Shown here: piece after piece, positions 1 to 13,381 of the stretch
Layout: each line of letters opens with the position of its first letter
Numbering within the stretch: position 1 is the stretch's first letter
Source: Cololabis saira
Taxonomy: Eukaryota; Chordata; Actinopteri; Beloniformes; Belonidae
Length of the DNA: 64,000 nt
Assembly: GCF_033807715.1 (NCBI RefSeq)
Contig: NC_084606.1
Coordinates: 39,323,767-39,387,766, forward strand
Direction: 5' to 3'
Made by a program: the position numbers and the translations under genes
Notes under the pieces: generated by a model
What the model saw: the letters and a program-made list of their open reading frames with translations, nothing else
What the model was told of the DNA's origin: nothing
Databases searched by the model: none

Positions 1-74
1 TGGCTTGTAGTAGCTTGGATTACGGAGCACAAGTCTTTCCCTGACCCTGCACCCCAACCTGGGACTTGCTGATT

Positions 75-427
75 GGGCCGGAGCTTTGGGAGCTGCGTGC
101 TGGCCTGCGGTCCCCACCCCTGGTCATCCCGTTGCTGCTTCCACCTGCCTGCTGTGCTGTTGCCGTCCCTGACCCACCAGTCTGGCCCTCGGCAGGAGGG
201 TCCCCCCTGATGAGCCTGGTCCTGCTCAAGGTTTCTTCCCTCCTAAAGGGGAGTTTTTCCTTGCCACTGTTTGGCTTAAGGTTTTTCTCCCACTAGGGGA
301 GTTTTTACCTGCCATTGTTTATGTAATAACTGCTCGGGGGTCATGTTCTGGGTATGGGTCTCTGTAAAGCGTCTAGAGACAACTCTGTTGTATTAGACGC
401 TATATAAATAAAATTGAATTGAATTGA
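75..427 (+). repeat. Retroposon 3' part with AATTG tail
   Basis: This stretch shares long blocks with 47404-48025 (plus) and 20352-20525 (minus): 'AAAGGGGAGTTTTT', 'CACTGTTTGG', 'TAAGGTTTTTCTCCCACTA' and the ending 'GCTATATAAATAAAATTG' followed by AATTG units. A short simple-sequence tail at one fixed end is typical of fish non-LTR retroposons. The small open frames across it are not conserved between the copies. The family is not named from sequence alone. The tail runs straight into the GGAA array. Confidence 0.6.
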
Positions 428-567
428 AGGAAGGAAGGAAGGAAGGAAGGAAGGAAGGAAGGAAGGAAGGAAGGAAGGAAGGAAGGAAGGAAGGAAGGAA
501 GGAAGGAAGGAAGGAAGGAAGGAAGGAAGGAAGGAAGGAAGGAAGGAAGGAAGGAAGGAAGGAAGGA

Positions 568-623
<56 letters not shown>

Positions 624-1072
624 AAAGAAAGAAAGAAAGAAAGAAAGAAGGAGAGAGCAGGACGAAAGAAGGAAGGGAGGGAAAAAAGAAGGAAGGAAGG
701 AAGGAAGAAAGGAAGGGAGAAAACAAGGAAAGAAGGAAATAAGGGAGGAAGGGAGAAAAGAGGAAGGGAAGAAGGAAGGAAGAAAGGAAGGAAAGAAGAA
801 AAGAAGGAAGGAAGGAAGGAAGGAAGGAAGGAAGGAAGGAAGGAAGGAAGGAAGGAAGGAAGGAAGGAAGGAAGGAAGGAAGGAAGGAAGGAAGGAAGGA
901 AGGAAGGAAGGAAGAAAACAAGGAAAGAAGGAAGGAAGGGAGGAAGGAAGGAAGGTAGAAAAGAGGAAGGGAGAAGGAAGGAGAGAGCAGGAGGAAAGGA
1001 GGAAGGGAATAAAGAAGGAAGAAAGGAAGGAAAGAAGAAAAGAAGGAAGGAAGAAGACAGTACCAGGGTTAA
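424..1072. repeat. GGAA/GAAA microsatellite with right end of a TTAA MITE
   Basis: Nearly pure AAGG and AAAG units fill the interval. It closes with GACAGTACCAGGG followed by TTAA (1069-1072), the same right terminus as the complete MITE at 10330-11336. The left terminus is missing: the array joins a retroposon tail instead. The boundary with the duplicated block therefore lies inside simple repeat, where a recombination or assembly join is easy. All long open frames here, on both strands, are products of the 4-bp period. Confidence 0.9.
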
Positions 1073-2187
1073 AACCATGTATGACTTGACCACGCTCAGT
1101 AAACTCTGGGGCTGATAAAGTTTCCTTTTTTTTTACCCCATGGAAAAACCAGGAAGTTCCAATTACAGCATTTCCTCAATCTCCTCTTTCCAGTTGGGAG
1201 TTATTCAAAACAACCTCGGGCTGGAATTCCACCTGCAGCCGCTGATCAACCCCCAACGCCCCAGCGAGGTCGTTGATCAACCCCCAACGCCCCAGCGAGG
1301 TCGTGTATCAACCCCCAACGCCCCAGCGCGGTCACGACGGGCGGATCATTGGGAATCAGTGCCATAGCAAACAGAGAAAGAGAGTTTAATGTTACAGCGA
1401 TCACAGCGACTCATCGTCTCTCTCACACAGATTTATCTGTGTAAAGCCCAGGGGAGAAATATTACCTTCCTTTTGTTATCCGCAGCTCAGCGTTGGCTTT
1501 GATTAACATACAGTTCAGGTTGAATGTTCCACCAAAGATCAAACTTCCTTCAGACTGCGATAAACGCACCCACCATGCTCACAGCATATCTCTAACTTTA
1601 AAATGTCAATCAAAATAACCATTAAAAAAACTATAATTAGTCAAAGAGTACAGCGTGGGCCATTTTGAGAATATTTGTAGACTCATTAAAGCAAACCAAC
1701 TGGGAGGCAAAAGGAGCGCAAAGAGCTTTCAACGCATTAAAAAATAAAAAGTGTGTCTTTGAAGGCAGGAAATAGGCCACAGGTGGCATGGAAACAAGTC
1801 AGAGGGACCAGGAACTACTCTAGGAAACTAGGAAGGAGGGAGAAAAGATAAGTGATGAGCTTTGGAAATGTGCTAATGCTTTCTTTTGAACGGGGAGCAG
1901 CAAGGGCGGCAATGTCTTTGTTGCCACTTCCATTAGACGGATTCTGAGGAATTAGGTTTAACTGCGTGTGGATGATCCACTTGGAGACGTGCCAGCAGTC
2001 AAACTTACACCCGTTAAACCCAGCAAGTCAGGGCTTTCCTCATACAGTTACCATGGTAACCATGACAGATATTCTTAGTCTTAGTCTTAGTTTCTGATAC
2101 AAGGCCCCAGCACAAGCCTACCACCTCCATCAGATCCAACACCACTCAAAACTGCTGCTTCTTCTGGAGTTTCCACCTCTTTTAATC
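1073..2187. other. Low-repeat interval of copy 1, no gene seen
   Basis: Apart from the short tandem array at 1243-1336, this is AT-moderate sequence without a convincing coding frame. The homologous interval in copy 2 (11341-12496) is nearly identical. It could be ancient unique intergenic DNA or an unrecognised repeat. Confidence 0.5.
1243..1336. repeat. 31-bp tandem repeat, 3 units
   Basis: Units read TGATCAACCCCCAACGCC then CCAGCGAGGTCG with small changes. Copy 2 has four units at 11509-11632, so the array differs in number between the copies. Confidence 0.85.
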
Positions 2188-3041
2188 CAGTGGTCCCCAA
2201 CCCCCGGGCCGCGGCCCGGTATCGGGCCGTGGGTCATCTGGTACCGGCCGCACAGAAAGAAAAAATAATTTCTATAGCCCCGACTGATGATGGATGACTC
2301 TCAAACTGATGGTTCACAATGTTTTTATTCCTTGGATGTAAATACACTGCAAACACACCGTAAGAGCTATGAAGGAATACAATAAAATAGAGTTAGTCTT
2401 TCTACATTCATATAAGTTTCATTTATTTCTCATTTATACAGACCGACGCTGCTGCTCGCTCGGTAATAACAGCTACCGCTAACACAATACATGAGTAACC
2501 ATGGCAACCAAACTCAAGCTGGACATAAATGGACATAAAATTTGCACAAATCCTCATCAGCAGGTTCTTTTTGTGTCAGTTAGGCAACACTTTAGCATTC
2601 CTGACACTCGTTTAGTCTCTCAGACACACTTTCTACTGCCGTTAAACTTTTACCGTGAAAGTCCGAAGCGCCGGATGTTTACGAGGTCTCGGCGAGACGC
2701 CTTCAAAATAAAAGCACTAAATATCGGTCTCCAATGACAAATAAAATAAAGGCCTGGCTTTATATAACGTTAATGAGAAAACAAACATAAAAACACATTT
2801 ATAAAAATACTCATGTTAAAGGTAATTTACAATTTCCATTATTTCATTTTATTTTTTCGAAAATTATGTTTTATTATTTATTATTCATTATGATTATTAT
2901 TACTATGGCAAAAATACCACAGTTTTTAGTGCCGATCTTGTCATTTTATTTAGTTTTTATCAGCTACACCTTTAGATTGGGCCGTGAAAATATTGTCAGA
3001 CATTAAACCGGTCCTGGTTCAGAAAAGGTTGGAGACCACTG
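2188..3041. mobile_element. Non-autonomous hAT-type element, family 1
   Basis: The left end is CAGTGGTCCCCAACC and the right end GGTTGGAGACCACTG, imperfect terminal inverted repeats starting CAG and ending CTG as in hAT elements. A GC-rich subterminal stretch (GGGCCGCGGCCCGG) follows the left end. The flanking 8-mers TTTTAATC and CTCTAAGT match only in part, so target duplication is not proven. Length is about 854 bases with no transposase frame; the 78-codon frame at 2501 has no recognisable content. A second copy lies at 12497-13357. Confidence 0.75.
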
Positions 3042-3062
3042 CTCTAAGTCATGGTGTCTGAA

Positions 3063-3960
3063 ACTGCACGGCTGCGTGGCTGCGTGACTGTGGCTGCGTG
3101 GCTGCGCGGCTGCGTGGCTGTGGCTGCGCGGCTGCGTGGCTGTGGCTGCGCGGCTGCGTGGCTGTGGCTGCGCGGCTGCGTGGCTGCGTGGCTGTGGCTG
3201 CGTGACTGTGGCTGCGTGGCTGTGGCTGCGTGGCTGCGTGGCTGCGTGGCTGTGGCTGCGCGGCTGCGTGGCTGTGGCTGCGCGGCTGCGTGGCTGCGTG
3301 GCTGTGGCTGCGTGGCTGTGGCTGCGCGGCTGCGTGGCTGTGGCTGCGCGGCTGCGTGGCTGTGGCTGCGTGACTGTGGCTGCGTGGCTGTGGCTGCGCG
3401 GCTGCGTGGCTGTGGCTGCGTGGCTGTGCGGCTGCGTGGCTGTGGCTGCGTGACTGTGGCTGCGTGGCTGTGCCTGCGTGGCTGTGCCTGCGTGGCTGTG
3501 GCTGCGTGACTGTGGCTGCGTGACTGTGGCTGCGAGGCTGTGCCTGCCTGGCTGTGCGGCTGCGTGGCTGTGGCTGCGGGTCTGTGGCTCCGTGGCTGCG
3601 CGTCTGTGGCTGCGCGTCTGTGTGGCTTCGCGTCTGTGTGGCTGCGCGTCTGTGGCTGCGCGTCTGTGTGGCTGCGCGTCTGTGGCTGCGCGTCTGTGGC
3701 TGCGCGGCTGCGTGTCTGCGTGTCTGTGCGGCTGCGTGTCTGCGCGGCTGTGGCTGCGCGGCTGTGCGGCTGCGCGTCTGCGTGACTGCGTGTCTGCGCG
3801 GCTGTGGCTGCGCTGCTGTGTGTCTGCGTGGCTGTGGCTGTGCGTCTGCGCGTCTGCGTGGCTGCGCATCTGTGCGGCTACGTGTCTGCGTGACTGTGTG
3901 TCTGCGTGACTGCGTGTCTGCGCGTCTGCGTGTCTGCGCGTCTGCGTGTCTGCGTGGCTG
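3063..3960. repeat. GC-rich minisatellite (GGCTGCGTG / GGCTGTG units)
   Basis: Irregular alternation of GGCTGCGTG, GGCTGTG and GGCTGCGCG units, drifting to GTCTGCGTG and GTCTGTGTG toward the right. Open frames on both strands (Arg-Ser-His-Ala-rich and Leu-Arg-Gly-Cys-rich) are by-products of the period. It begins about 20 bases after the hAT element. Confidence 0.95.
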
Positions 3961-4912
<952 letters not shown>

Positions 4913-5060
4913 CAGCTCCTGCAGCTCCTGCAGCTCCTGCAGCTCCTGCAGCTCCTGCAGCTCCTGCAGCTCCTGCAGCTCCTGCAGCTCCTGCAGCTCC
5001 TGCAGCTCCTGCAGCTCCTGCAGCTCCTGCAGCTCCTGCAGCTCCTGCAGCTTCTGCAGC
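4913..5060. repeat. 9-bp minisatellite AGCTCCTGC
   Basis: About 16 units of AGCTCCTGC; each junction creates CTGCAG, and each strand can fold on itself. The 9-bp period keeps all frames open (poly Ser-Cys, Leu-Gln, Ala-Gly). Copy 2 holds about 60 units with CTTCTGCAG variants. Confidence 0.97.
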
Positions 5061-5109
5061 GTCTTCAAGCGCTGAGGGTTGGCCAGCATGAGTGGCACAT
5101 TGTCTAACC

Positions 5110-5705
5110 CAGGGGTCGTCAACCCGCGGTTCTAGAGCTCTTTTGCAGCTCTTTTGCGCCGCCCTAGTGGCTCCTGGAGCTTTTTCCTTTTTTTTCTTCC
5201 TTTTTCCTTTCAACTTTTTTGTTGAAATTTAGACTTTTTTCTCGACATTTCAACTTTTTTCTCAACATTTCGACTTTTTTCTATAAATTGTACTTCAACA
5301 TTAATGTCGACATTTTGACCTTTTCTTGACATTTCGACTTTTTTCTCAACTTTTTTGATTTTTTTCTCAACATTTCTACTTTTTTCTCGACATTTCGACT
5401 TTTTTCTCGAAGTGCATAATGAAAAAAAAATCTTCCTCCTCTAGAATATTATTTTTATTTTTCTCCTGCCCGACCCTAATACTCTTCCATAGATTCGCGT
5501 AACAAAAAGAGTAATTCGGAAAGACATTAGAATGCTATATTTGCAGCCGAGGACCCAGTTCTAACTAATATAGAAACATGCAGCATGTGTTGTTTTCATT
5601 CTAAGGCTGATACAAGACTTTTAATTTTTTGCGGCTCCAGACAAGTTTGTTTTTTGTGTTTTTGGTCCAATATGGCTCTAAAACATTTTGGGTTGCCGAC
5701 CCCTG
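5110..5705. mobile_element. Non-autonomous hAT MITE, family 2
   Basis: Left end CAGGGGTCGTCAACCC and right end GGGTTGCCGACCCCTG form terminal inverted repeats. The flanks GTCTAACC and ATCTAACC match at 7 of 8 positions, consistent with a hAT 8-bp target duplication. The interior is a chain of degenerate units of the type CTCGACATTTCGACTTTTTT. No coding capacity. Relatives: 15862-16445, 9082-9656, 46991-47400 and 45661-45760. Confidence 0.85.
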
Positions 5706-5713
5706 ATCTAACC

Positions 5714-6131
5714 AGTTCTAACTAGTATTTTATCCTCCTACCGTCTGACAGCTTGTGCCAGTGGCTCCTCATTTGGAAAAAGGCATCAGGATTTCATTGA
5801 GACGGCTGTGCAGCTGAACTGTGATAATGTTAATAAGAACGTGTGTGTTGGGCAGCTGCAGCTCAGCGTGGAGGGCGGGGACAGAGAAACTTTCCTGGCT
5901 CCGTGGGACGGGACTCAATATGACTTTGCGTGTTTGCAAACAGCTGAGTCACAAATAAAAAGGAGCATGCTGAAAACCCCTGACTTTCTCGTCTGCTGAA
6001 ACAAAACACCAGTCTGCCGTCCAACCCTGCAGGAAACAAAGCTGCCGTCCTGAAACCTCCCTGTGCTCATCACAAAACCAAACCTCGTTGTTGGAAGTTG
6101 TTCCTCGCCTTGAGAAGAGCTCACTGAAACA
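5714..6131. other. No gene recognised
   Basis: A 63-codon frame at 5808-5999 stays open in copy 2 (16548-16739) with one amino-acid change, but the copies are too similar for this to show selection. No domain or splice signals were recognised. Confidence 0.35.
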
Positions 6132-6133
6132 TA

Positions 6134-6380
6134 CAGGACTTTTTCAGAAAATTAGAATATTGTGATGAAGTTCTTTATTTTCTGTAATGCAATTAAAAAA
6201 ACTAAAATGTCATACATTCTGGATTCATTACAAATCAACTGAAATATTGCAAGCCTTTTATTATTTTAATATTGCTGATTATGGTTTACAGTTTAAGATT
6301 AAGATTCCCAGAATATTCTAATTTTTTGAGATAGGATATTTGAGTTTTCTTAAACTGTAAGCCATGATCAGTAATATTAT
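6134..6380. mobile_element. Tc1/mariner-type palindromic MITE, left part
   Basis: It begins at a TA with ACAGGACT...CAGAAAATTAG and matches the left two thirds of the intact MITE at 31992-32358. The right arm is lost and the sequence passes into other DNA. Copy 2 has the same truncation at 16874-17120, so the break predates the duplication. Confidence 0.85.
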
Positions 6381-6659
6381 GGGCTCAAATTAAAGCCATA
6401 AATATTTTGTATCTGTAAATAAATTTTGTACTTGTAGAAATATTTTGTGCGTGTGCAAAAAATATTTGTACTTGCAAAACATATTTGTACTTGTAGAAAT
6501 ATTTTGTGCATGTGTAAAACATTTTTGTAGCTGTGGAATTAATTCGTCTGTGAGCAACATTGGATATACAAAGCTACAAACTTTTTTTTACAAAAGCTAG
6601 TTTTTTTACAACTATGAATTACGGAAAATGATGGCACTGTTTTGACGTGCCAATAATAA
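6381..6659. other. AT-rich interval with reiterated TATTTTGT motifs
   Basis: Contains degenerate direct repeats of the form AAATATTTTGTACTTGT. No coding signal. Retained in copy 2. Confidence 0.4.
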
Positions 6660-6755
6660 GAGCCAATCAGCGATCTTTGGCACGGGTTTCAAAGCGTTTC
6701 TGGAGAGCCAATCAGCACATTGCATCGCCTACTGACGTCGCCGCCATATTGGATG
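6660..6755 (+). promoter_or_regulatory. CCAAT / CRE / YY1-like motif cluster
   Basis: Two CCAATCAG boxes (6663-6670 and 6708-6715, 45 bases apart), a TGACGTC CRE-like site (6733-6739) and a directly adjacent GCCGCCAT YY1-like site (6740-6747) fall within 85 bases. The set resembles a TATA-less vertebrate promoter. Copy 2 keeps every motif (17407-17491). No first exon was recognised nearby and the cluster may be transposon-derived. Function is inferred from motifs only. Confidence 0.35.
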
Positions 6756-7477
6756 TTCAAGACTGCGCTGCAAACTAATACAAGTAAATGGACTTATTTT
6801 CATAAAGCGCCTTTCTACAAAGAAATGTACGTTTTACGTCTCATTTATTCATTCACACATGCACTAATGTACTTGGGAAACAGTTAGGCACCAAATATAA
6901 TATATTTCATTTTCTCAGATGGCAAAAATAAGAACTTTATTGATCCCACATAGGAGTAATTCATGTTATATCAGCTATAGAGAACAAGGTAGTGCTGAAA
7001 AACAATATATATCTCCCCTCCGCAGATGGACTGAGCATGTGCAGTAACAGCAGAGTTGGATCAGCATGGGGGGGTTAATTGAAGCAGTGGAAGATTAAAG
7101 TGCTTAGCGTTTTCTGAAAAGAGCCAAGAACACACTGTAATAAACGACGGCTCCACACGCTGACAAAGTAAACAGAAGTGAGACAGCAAAAACATTGAGA
7201 GGTGCTCACTCCCCGCCCCCCCAGGTCACCGTGGGGGGGGCTGGGACCATCCAGGGGCGGAGGGAGCATATCAATAATTCATGTATTGATCCTGACGCCC
7301 CTCCCTGCCGCTGAAAGCCTGGGCTTTGCTTCCACCAACAACTTTCTGTCCAGATTTCAACATTACCGGCGCCGGCCGGCCTTTTTAGATGATTATTTCT
7401 TACCGACAACTCTGATTCTTCATCAAAAAGTAAAAAAGATAATATTCCAGCAATTTCAAGATGGATTGAGATACAAG
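6756..7477. other. No gene recognised
   Basis: Contains 'AAGAACTTTATTGATCCCACATAGGAG' in part, a phrase like the start of inverted retroposon tails (compare 19868-19900). Otherwise no coding or repeat structure visible. Confidence 0.35.
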
Positions 7478-8345
7478 CAGTACTGGAGTTGAGGGGGGAT
7501 GAGGAGGGATGGCACCCCCCCCTGAAATAAAAACGGTCCAAATCATCCCCCCTGAAATAAAAACGGTCCCAAATCATCCCCCCCTGAAATAAAACGGTCC
7601 AAATCACCCCCCCTGAAATAAAAACGGTCCAAATCATCCCCCCTGAAATAAAAACGGTCCAAATCATCCCCCCCTGAAATAAAAACGGTCCAAATCATCC
7701 CCCCTGAAATAAAAACGGTCCAAATCATCCCCCCTGAAATAAAAACGGTCCAAATCATCCCCCCTGTAAAACTGCCATCCCTCCTTTCCATCCCTTATGT
7801 CATTTCATCAATGAATGTGGTTTTACTGCTATTTCAACATTTAGAGTCATCACCAGAAAAATAACACCAGAAAAATAACTTATTTGACAATTTTCACCTT
7901 TTTCAGGTAAATTTTCACTTGAAATAAGTAGAAAAATCTGCCAGTGGGACAAGATTTATCTTCTCATTACAAGCAAAAAAAATCTTGTTCCACTGGCAGA
8001 TTTTTCTACTTATTTCAAGTGAAAATCTACTTGAAACAGGTGAAAATTGTTGTTTTTTCCAGTGATGAGTCTTGTTTTAAGTGTAATGAGATTTTTTTTA
8101 CTAAAATGAGACATTTTAACTCGAAATAAGACAAATATTCTTGTTAAGATTGTGAGTTTTTGCAGTGATCCATGTTACTTATCCTGTGAAGGACAGAGTC
8201 ATATTGATAAGTTCAGAAAAGTGTTTTTTATTGTTGTGTTTTGATGTATTTGATGTAAGCCCAGTGGATATTTAAAGCTTACAGAAGGCTGCATTTAACT
8301 GCTGCTATGTCATTCCTGCAGTATTTCTGCAGCTGTTTTGGTCTC
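7478..8345. mobile_element. hAT-type element with internal minisatellite, right end lost
   Basis: It starts CAGTACTGGAGTTG like the complete element at 41682-42762 (there in reverse). An array of about eight 30-32-bp units (CCCCCCTGAAATAAAAACGG then TCCAAATCAT) occupies 7513-7770. After about 8345 it leaves the family and continues as LINE-like sequence, so the right terminal repeat is missing here and in copy 2. Confidence 0.8.
7897..8045. repeat. Internal inverted repeat (hairpin)
   Basis: Two arms of about 65 bases, containing ACTTGAAATAAGTAGAAAAA and its complement, flank a short A-rich loop. The same hairpin is in all four copies of the host element (18645-18790, 28672-28818, 42089-42242). 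It may be a separate MITE nested in the ancestor, since a CACTGCAAAAACTC-like end lies beyond it. Confidence 0.85.
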
Positions 8346-8434
8346 CCAAAGTTCCGTACTGGTTTGTATCAGTTCTCCATCAGATACAGGAGAGCCCAGT
8401 TATGGAACACCTATACAGCAATCTCGTTTACCTC

Positions 8435-8470
<36 letters not shown>

Positions 8471-8581
8471 TATATCAACTATAAAATCAAGGGATGGATA
8501 AATCTTGACGTATCAATGACTTATTGTATATGATAAATACTGCTTGATGATAGTATGTGTGGTGGAATGGCAGCGATATGA
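8346..8581 (+). pseudogene. LINE ORF2 3' fragment plus (TA)n
   Basis: In one frame the DNA reads about 20 residues including 'FSIRYRRAQLWN', similar in style to the C-terminal end of jockey/L2-like ORF2 proteins. A (TA)n run follows at 8437-8465. The fragment ends at the assembly gap. The family call rests on a short motif. Confidence 0.4.
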
Positions 8582-9081
8582 NNNNNNNNNNNNNNNNNNN
8601 NNNNNNNNNNNNNNNNNNNNNNNNNNNNNNNNNNNNNNNNNNNNNNNNNNNNNNNNNNNNNNNNNNNNNNNNNNNNNNNNNNNNNNNNNNNNNNNNNNNN
8701 NNNNNNNNNNNNNNNNNNNNNNNNNNNNNNNNNNNNNNNNNNNNNNNNNNNNNNNNNNNNNNNNNNNNNNNNNNNNNNNNNNNNNNNNNNNNNNNNNNNN
8801 NNNNNNNNNNNNNNNNNNNNNNNNNNNNNNNNNNNNNNNNNNNNNNNNNNNNNNNNNNNNNNNNNNNNNNNNNNNNNNNNNNNNNNNNNNNNNNNNNNNN
8901 NNNNNNNNNNNNNNNNNNNNNNNNNNNNNNNNNNNNNNNNNNNNNNNNNNNNNNNNNNNNNNNNNNNNNNNNNNNNNNNNNNNNNNNNNNNNNNNNNNNN
9001 NNNNNNNNNNNNNNNNNNNNNNNNNNNNNNNNNNNNNNNNNNNNNNNNNNNNNNNNNNNNNNNNNNNNNNNNNNNNNNNNN
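8582..9081. other. Assembly gap (500 N)
   Basis: Exactly 500 N, a conventional placeholder size rather than a measured length. Sequences on the two sides do not continue each other: the left side should continue as at 19348 if the block were intact. Confidence 1.
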
Positions 9082-9656
9082 TTTTCTTCTTTTTTTTCTT
9101 TTCTTTTTTTTCCTTTTTTTCTCTTTTTTTTCTTCTTTTTTCCTTTTTTTCTATTTTTTCTTCCTTTTTACTTTCCTTTTTAATCTCGACATTTCGACTA
9201 TTTTCTCGAAATTTTGACTTTTTTCTTGACATTTTGACTTTTTTCTCGAGATTGTAGTTCAACATTAATCTCAACATTTCTACTTTTTCTCGACATTTGG
9301 ACTTTTTTCACAAAATTTTGACTTTTTTCTCGACACTTCGACTTTTTTCTCAAAATTTCTACTTTTTTCTCGACATTTCGACTTGTTTCTCAAAATTGTA
9401 CTTCAACATTTATCTCGACATTTCAACTTTTTTTTCGACATTTTGACTTTTTTCTAGACATTTTGACTTTTTTCTCAAAGTGCATAATGAAAAAAAAATC
9501 TTCCCCCAGTTATAACTAATATAGAAACATGCAGCATGTGTTGTCTTCATTCTAAGGCTGATACGAGACTTTTCATTTTTTGCGGCTCCAGACATATTTG
9601 TTTTTTGTGTTTTTGGTCCAATATGGATCTAAAACATTTTGGGTTGCCGACCCCTG
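9082..9656. mobile_element. hAT MITE family 2, right part
   Basis: Degenerate CTCGACATTT/GACTTTTTT units and the right end GGGTTGCCGACCCCTG match 5110-5705. The left end is hidden in the gap. Confidence 0.8.
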
Positions 9657-10325
9657 CACTACTGCATTCAGAGTTCCTCCATTACTCTTAGCGTCCTGGC
9701 GCTGTGACACAGCTTTCAGCACATCACTCTCGCCCTGATCCACCTGCAATCACTGCCTCTTAAATGTCACTTATCTCTCCACATTCTAGGTTCGGTCTAT
9801 TCCTCCTTCCACAGTGAATTAGTTTGATTCCTCTGGACTCGAAGAGCAACAGATACCGGGGAAACGGCCCCTGGACAAAGCTGGGTAGACATGCGATCAA
9901 TCAGAGATGTAGGCATTAAGAACTTGCCCACCCAAGACGATGCTAGCTATTGGGCAGGTGTCTTGGTTGTTTTAAATGCTTGTGTGATGAGTGACTTCAT
10001 AAAGGCTCCATCTGCAGTTGGTTTGGTAAATTCCGTACCAGAGAAAATGGCAGCGAAAGGAAGGGATTCCATGGACAGAACGGCTATGGCCAGGCCGGGC
10101 CAATGACCTTTTACTTCTACTCTCAAATCCATCCATGACACTCCCTGCCATCCAAACACTCAACTCTGGCTGCTGTCACTCTTGTGACGGCTCTTCATTT
10201 CCCACACCAGTCTTCTGGTCTGGTGTCCCAGACTGATCCTCTGAAACTCTCCCACGATCTCAGTAATGTCCCAAGACTTCTCAATACTCACTTATCTCAT
10301 GAATCCCATCAACAATGGTCACTTT
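9657..10325. other. Unique-looking interval, no gene recognised
   Basis: This is the only sequence of this kind in the window. The 71-codon frame at 9891-10106 has no recognisable domain and no supporting splice or codon signal. Confidence 0.4.
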
Positions 10326-10329
10326 TTAA

Positions 10330-11336
<1,007 letters not shown>

Positions 11337-11340
11337 TTAA

Positions 11341-12496
11341 AACCATGCATGACTTGGCCACGCTCAGTAAACTCTGGGGCTGATAAAGTTTCCTTTTTTT
11401 TACCCGATGGAAAAACCAGGAAGTTCCAATTACAGCATTTCCTCAATCTCCTCTTTCCAGTTTGGAGTTATTCAAAACAACCTCCGGCTGGAATTCCACC
11501 TGCATCCGTGTATCAACCCCCAACGCCCCAGCGAGGTCGTGTATCAACCCCAACGCCCCAGCGAGGCCGTGTATCAACCCCCAACGCCCCAGCGAGGCCG
11601 TGTATCAACCCCCAACGCCCCAGCGAGGTCACGACGGGCGGATCATTGGGAATCAGTGCCACAGGAAACAGAGAAAGAGAGTTTAATGTTACAGCCATCA
11701 CAGCCACTCATCGTCTCTCTCACCCAGATTTATCTGTGTAAAGCCCAGGGGAGAAATATTCCCTTCCTTTTGTTATCCGCAGCTCATCGTTGGCTTTGAT
11801 TAACATACAGTTCAGGTTGAATGTTCCACCAAAGATCAAACTTCCTTCAGACTGCGATAAACGCACCCACCATGCTCACAGCATATAGTTCTAACTTTAA
11901 AATGTCAATCAAAATAACCATTAAAAAAACTATAATTAGTCAAAGAGTACAGCGTGGGCCATTTTGAGAATATTTGTAGACTCATTAAAGCAAACCAACT
12001 GGAGGCAAAAGGAGCGCAAAGAGCTTTCAACACATTAAAAAATAAAAAGTGTGTCTTTGAAGGCAGGAAATAGGCCACAGGTGGCATGGAAACAAGTCAC
12101 AGGGACCAGGAACTACTCTAGGAAACTAGGAAGGAGGAGAAAAGATAAGTGATGAGCTTTGGAAATGTGCTAATGCTTTCTTTTGAACGGGGAGCAGCAA
12201 GGGCGGCAATGTCTTTGTTGCCACTTCCATTAGACGGATTCTGAGGAATTAGGTTTAACTGCGTGTGGATGATCCACTTGGAGACGGGCCAGCAGTCAAA
12301 CTTACACCCGTTAAACCCAGCAAGTCAGGGCTTTCTTCATACAGTTACCATGGTAACCATGACAGATATTCAAGGTTTGAGGCAAAAATGGAGTCTTAGT
12401 TTCTGATACAAGGCCCCAGCACAAGCCTACCCCCTCCATCAGATCCAACACCACTCAAAACTGCTGCTTCTTCTGGAGTTTCCACCTCTTTTAATC
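11341..12496. other. Low-repeat interval of copy 2, no gene seen
   Basis: Counterpart of 1073-2187, with the four-unit 31-bp tandem repeat at 11509-11632. No coding signal. Confidence 0.5.
11509..11632. repeat. 31-bp tandem repeat, 4 units
   Basis: Same unit as 1243-1336 with one additional copy. Confidence 0.85.
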
Positions 12497-13357
12497 CAGT
12501 GGTCCCCAACCCCCGGGCCGCGGCCCGGTACCGGGCCGTGGGTCATCTGGTACCGGGCCACACAGAAAGAAAACATAATTTCTATAGCCCCGACTGATGA
12601 TGGTTGACTCTCAAACTGATGGTTCACAATGTTTTCATTCCTTGGATGTAAATACACTGCAAACACACCGTAAGAGCTAGAAAGGAATACAATAAAATAG
12701 AGTTAGTCTTTCTGCATTCATATAAGTTTCATTTATTTCTCATTTATACAGGCCGACGCTGCTGCTCGGTCGGTAATACCAGCTACCGCTAACCACAATA
12801 CATGAGTATGAGTAACCATGGCAACCAAACTCAAGCTGGACATAAATGGACATAAAATTTGCACAAATCCTCATCAGCAGGTTCTTTTGTGTCAGTTAGG
12901 CAACACTTTAACATTCCAGACACTAGTTAAGTCTCTCAGACACACTTTCTACTGCCGTTAAACTTTTACCGTGAAAGTCCGAAGCGCCGGATGTTTACGA
13001 GGTCTCGGCGAGACGCCTTCAAAATAAAAGCACTAAATATCGGTCTCCAATGACAAATAAAATAGAGGCCTGGCTTTATATAACGTTAATGAGAAAACAA
13101 ACATAAAAACACATTTATAAAAATACTCATATTAAAGGTAATTTACAATTTCCATTATTTCATTTTATTTTTTCGAAAATTATGTTTTATTATTTATTAT
13201 TCATTATGATTATTATTACTATGGCAAAAATACCACAGTTTTTAATGCCGATCTTGTCATTGTATTTAGTTTTTATCAACTACACCTTTAGATTGGGCCG
13301 GGAAAATATTGTCAGACATTAAACCGGTCCTGGTTCAGAAAAGGTTGGAGACCGCTG
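12497..13357. mobile_element. Non-autonomous hAT-type element, family 1
   Basis: Copy 2 counterpart of 2188-3041 with the same termini; the right end here reads ACCGCTG instead of ACCACTG. No transposase frame. Confidence 0.75.
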
Positions 13358-13381
13358 CTCTAAGTCATGGTGTCTGAAACT

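Noticed and set aside
424..1093. Long open frames of Lys/Gly/Arg-Glu or Ser-Phe-Leu-Pro on both strands of GGAA arrays (also 10184-11446, 21118-22281, 35093-35665, 52793-53640, 62990-63870)
   Set aside because: Tetranucleotide repeats without stop codons in any frame give these peptides; no gene features accompany them.
9891..10106. 71-codon frame between the duplicate copies
   Set aside because: No recognisable domain and overlapped by comparable minus-strand frames; length expected by chance.
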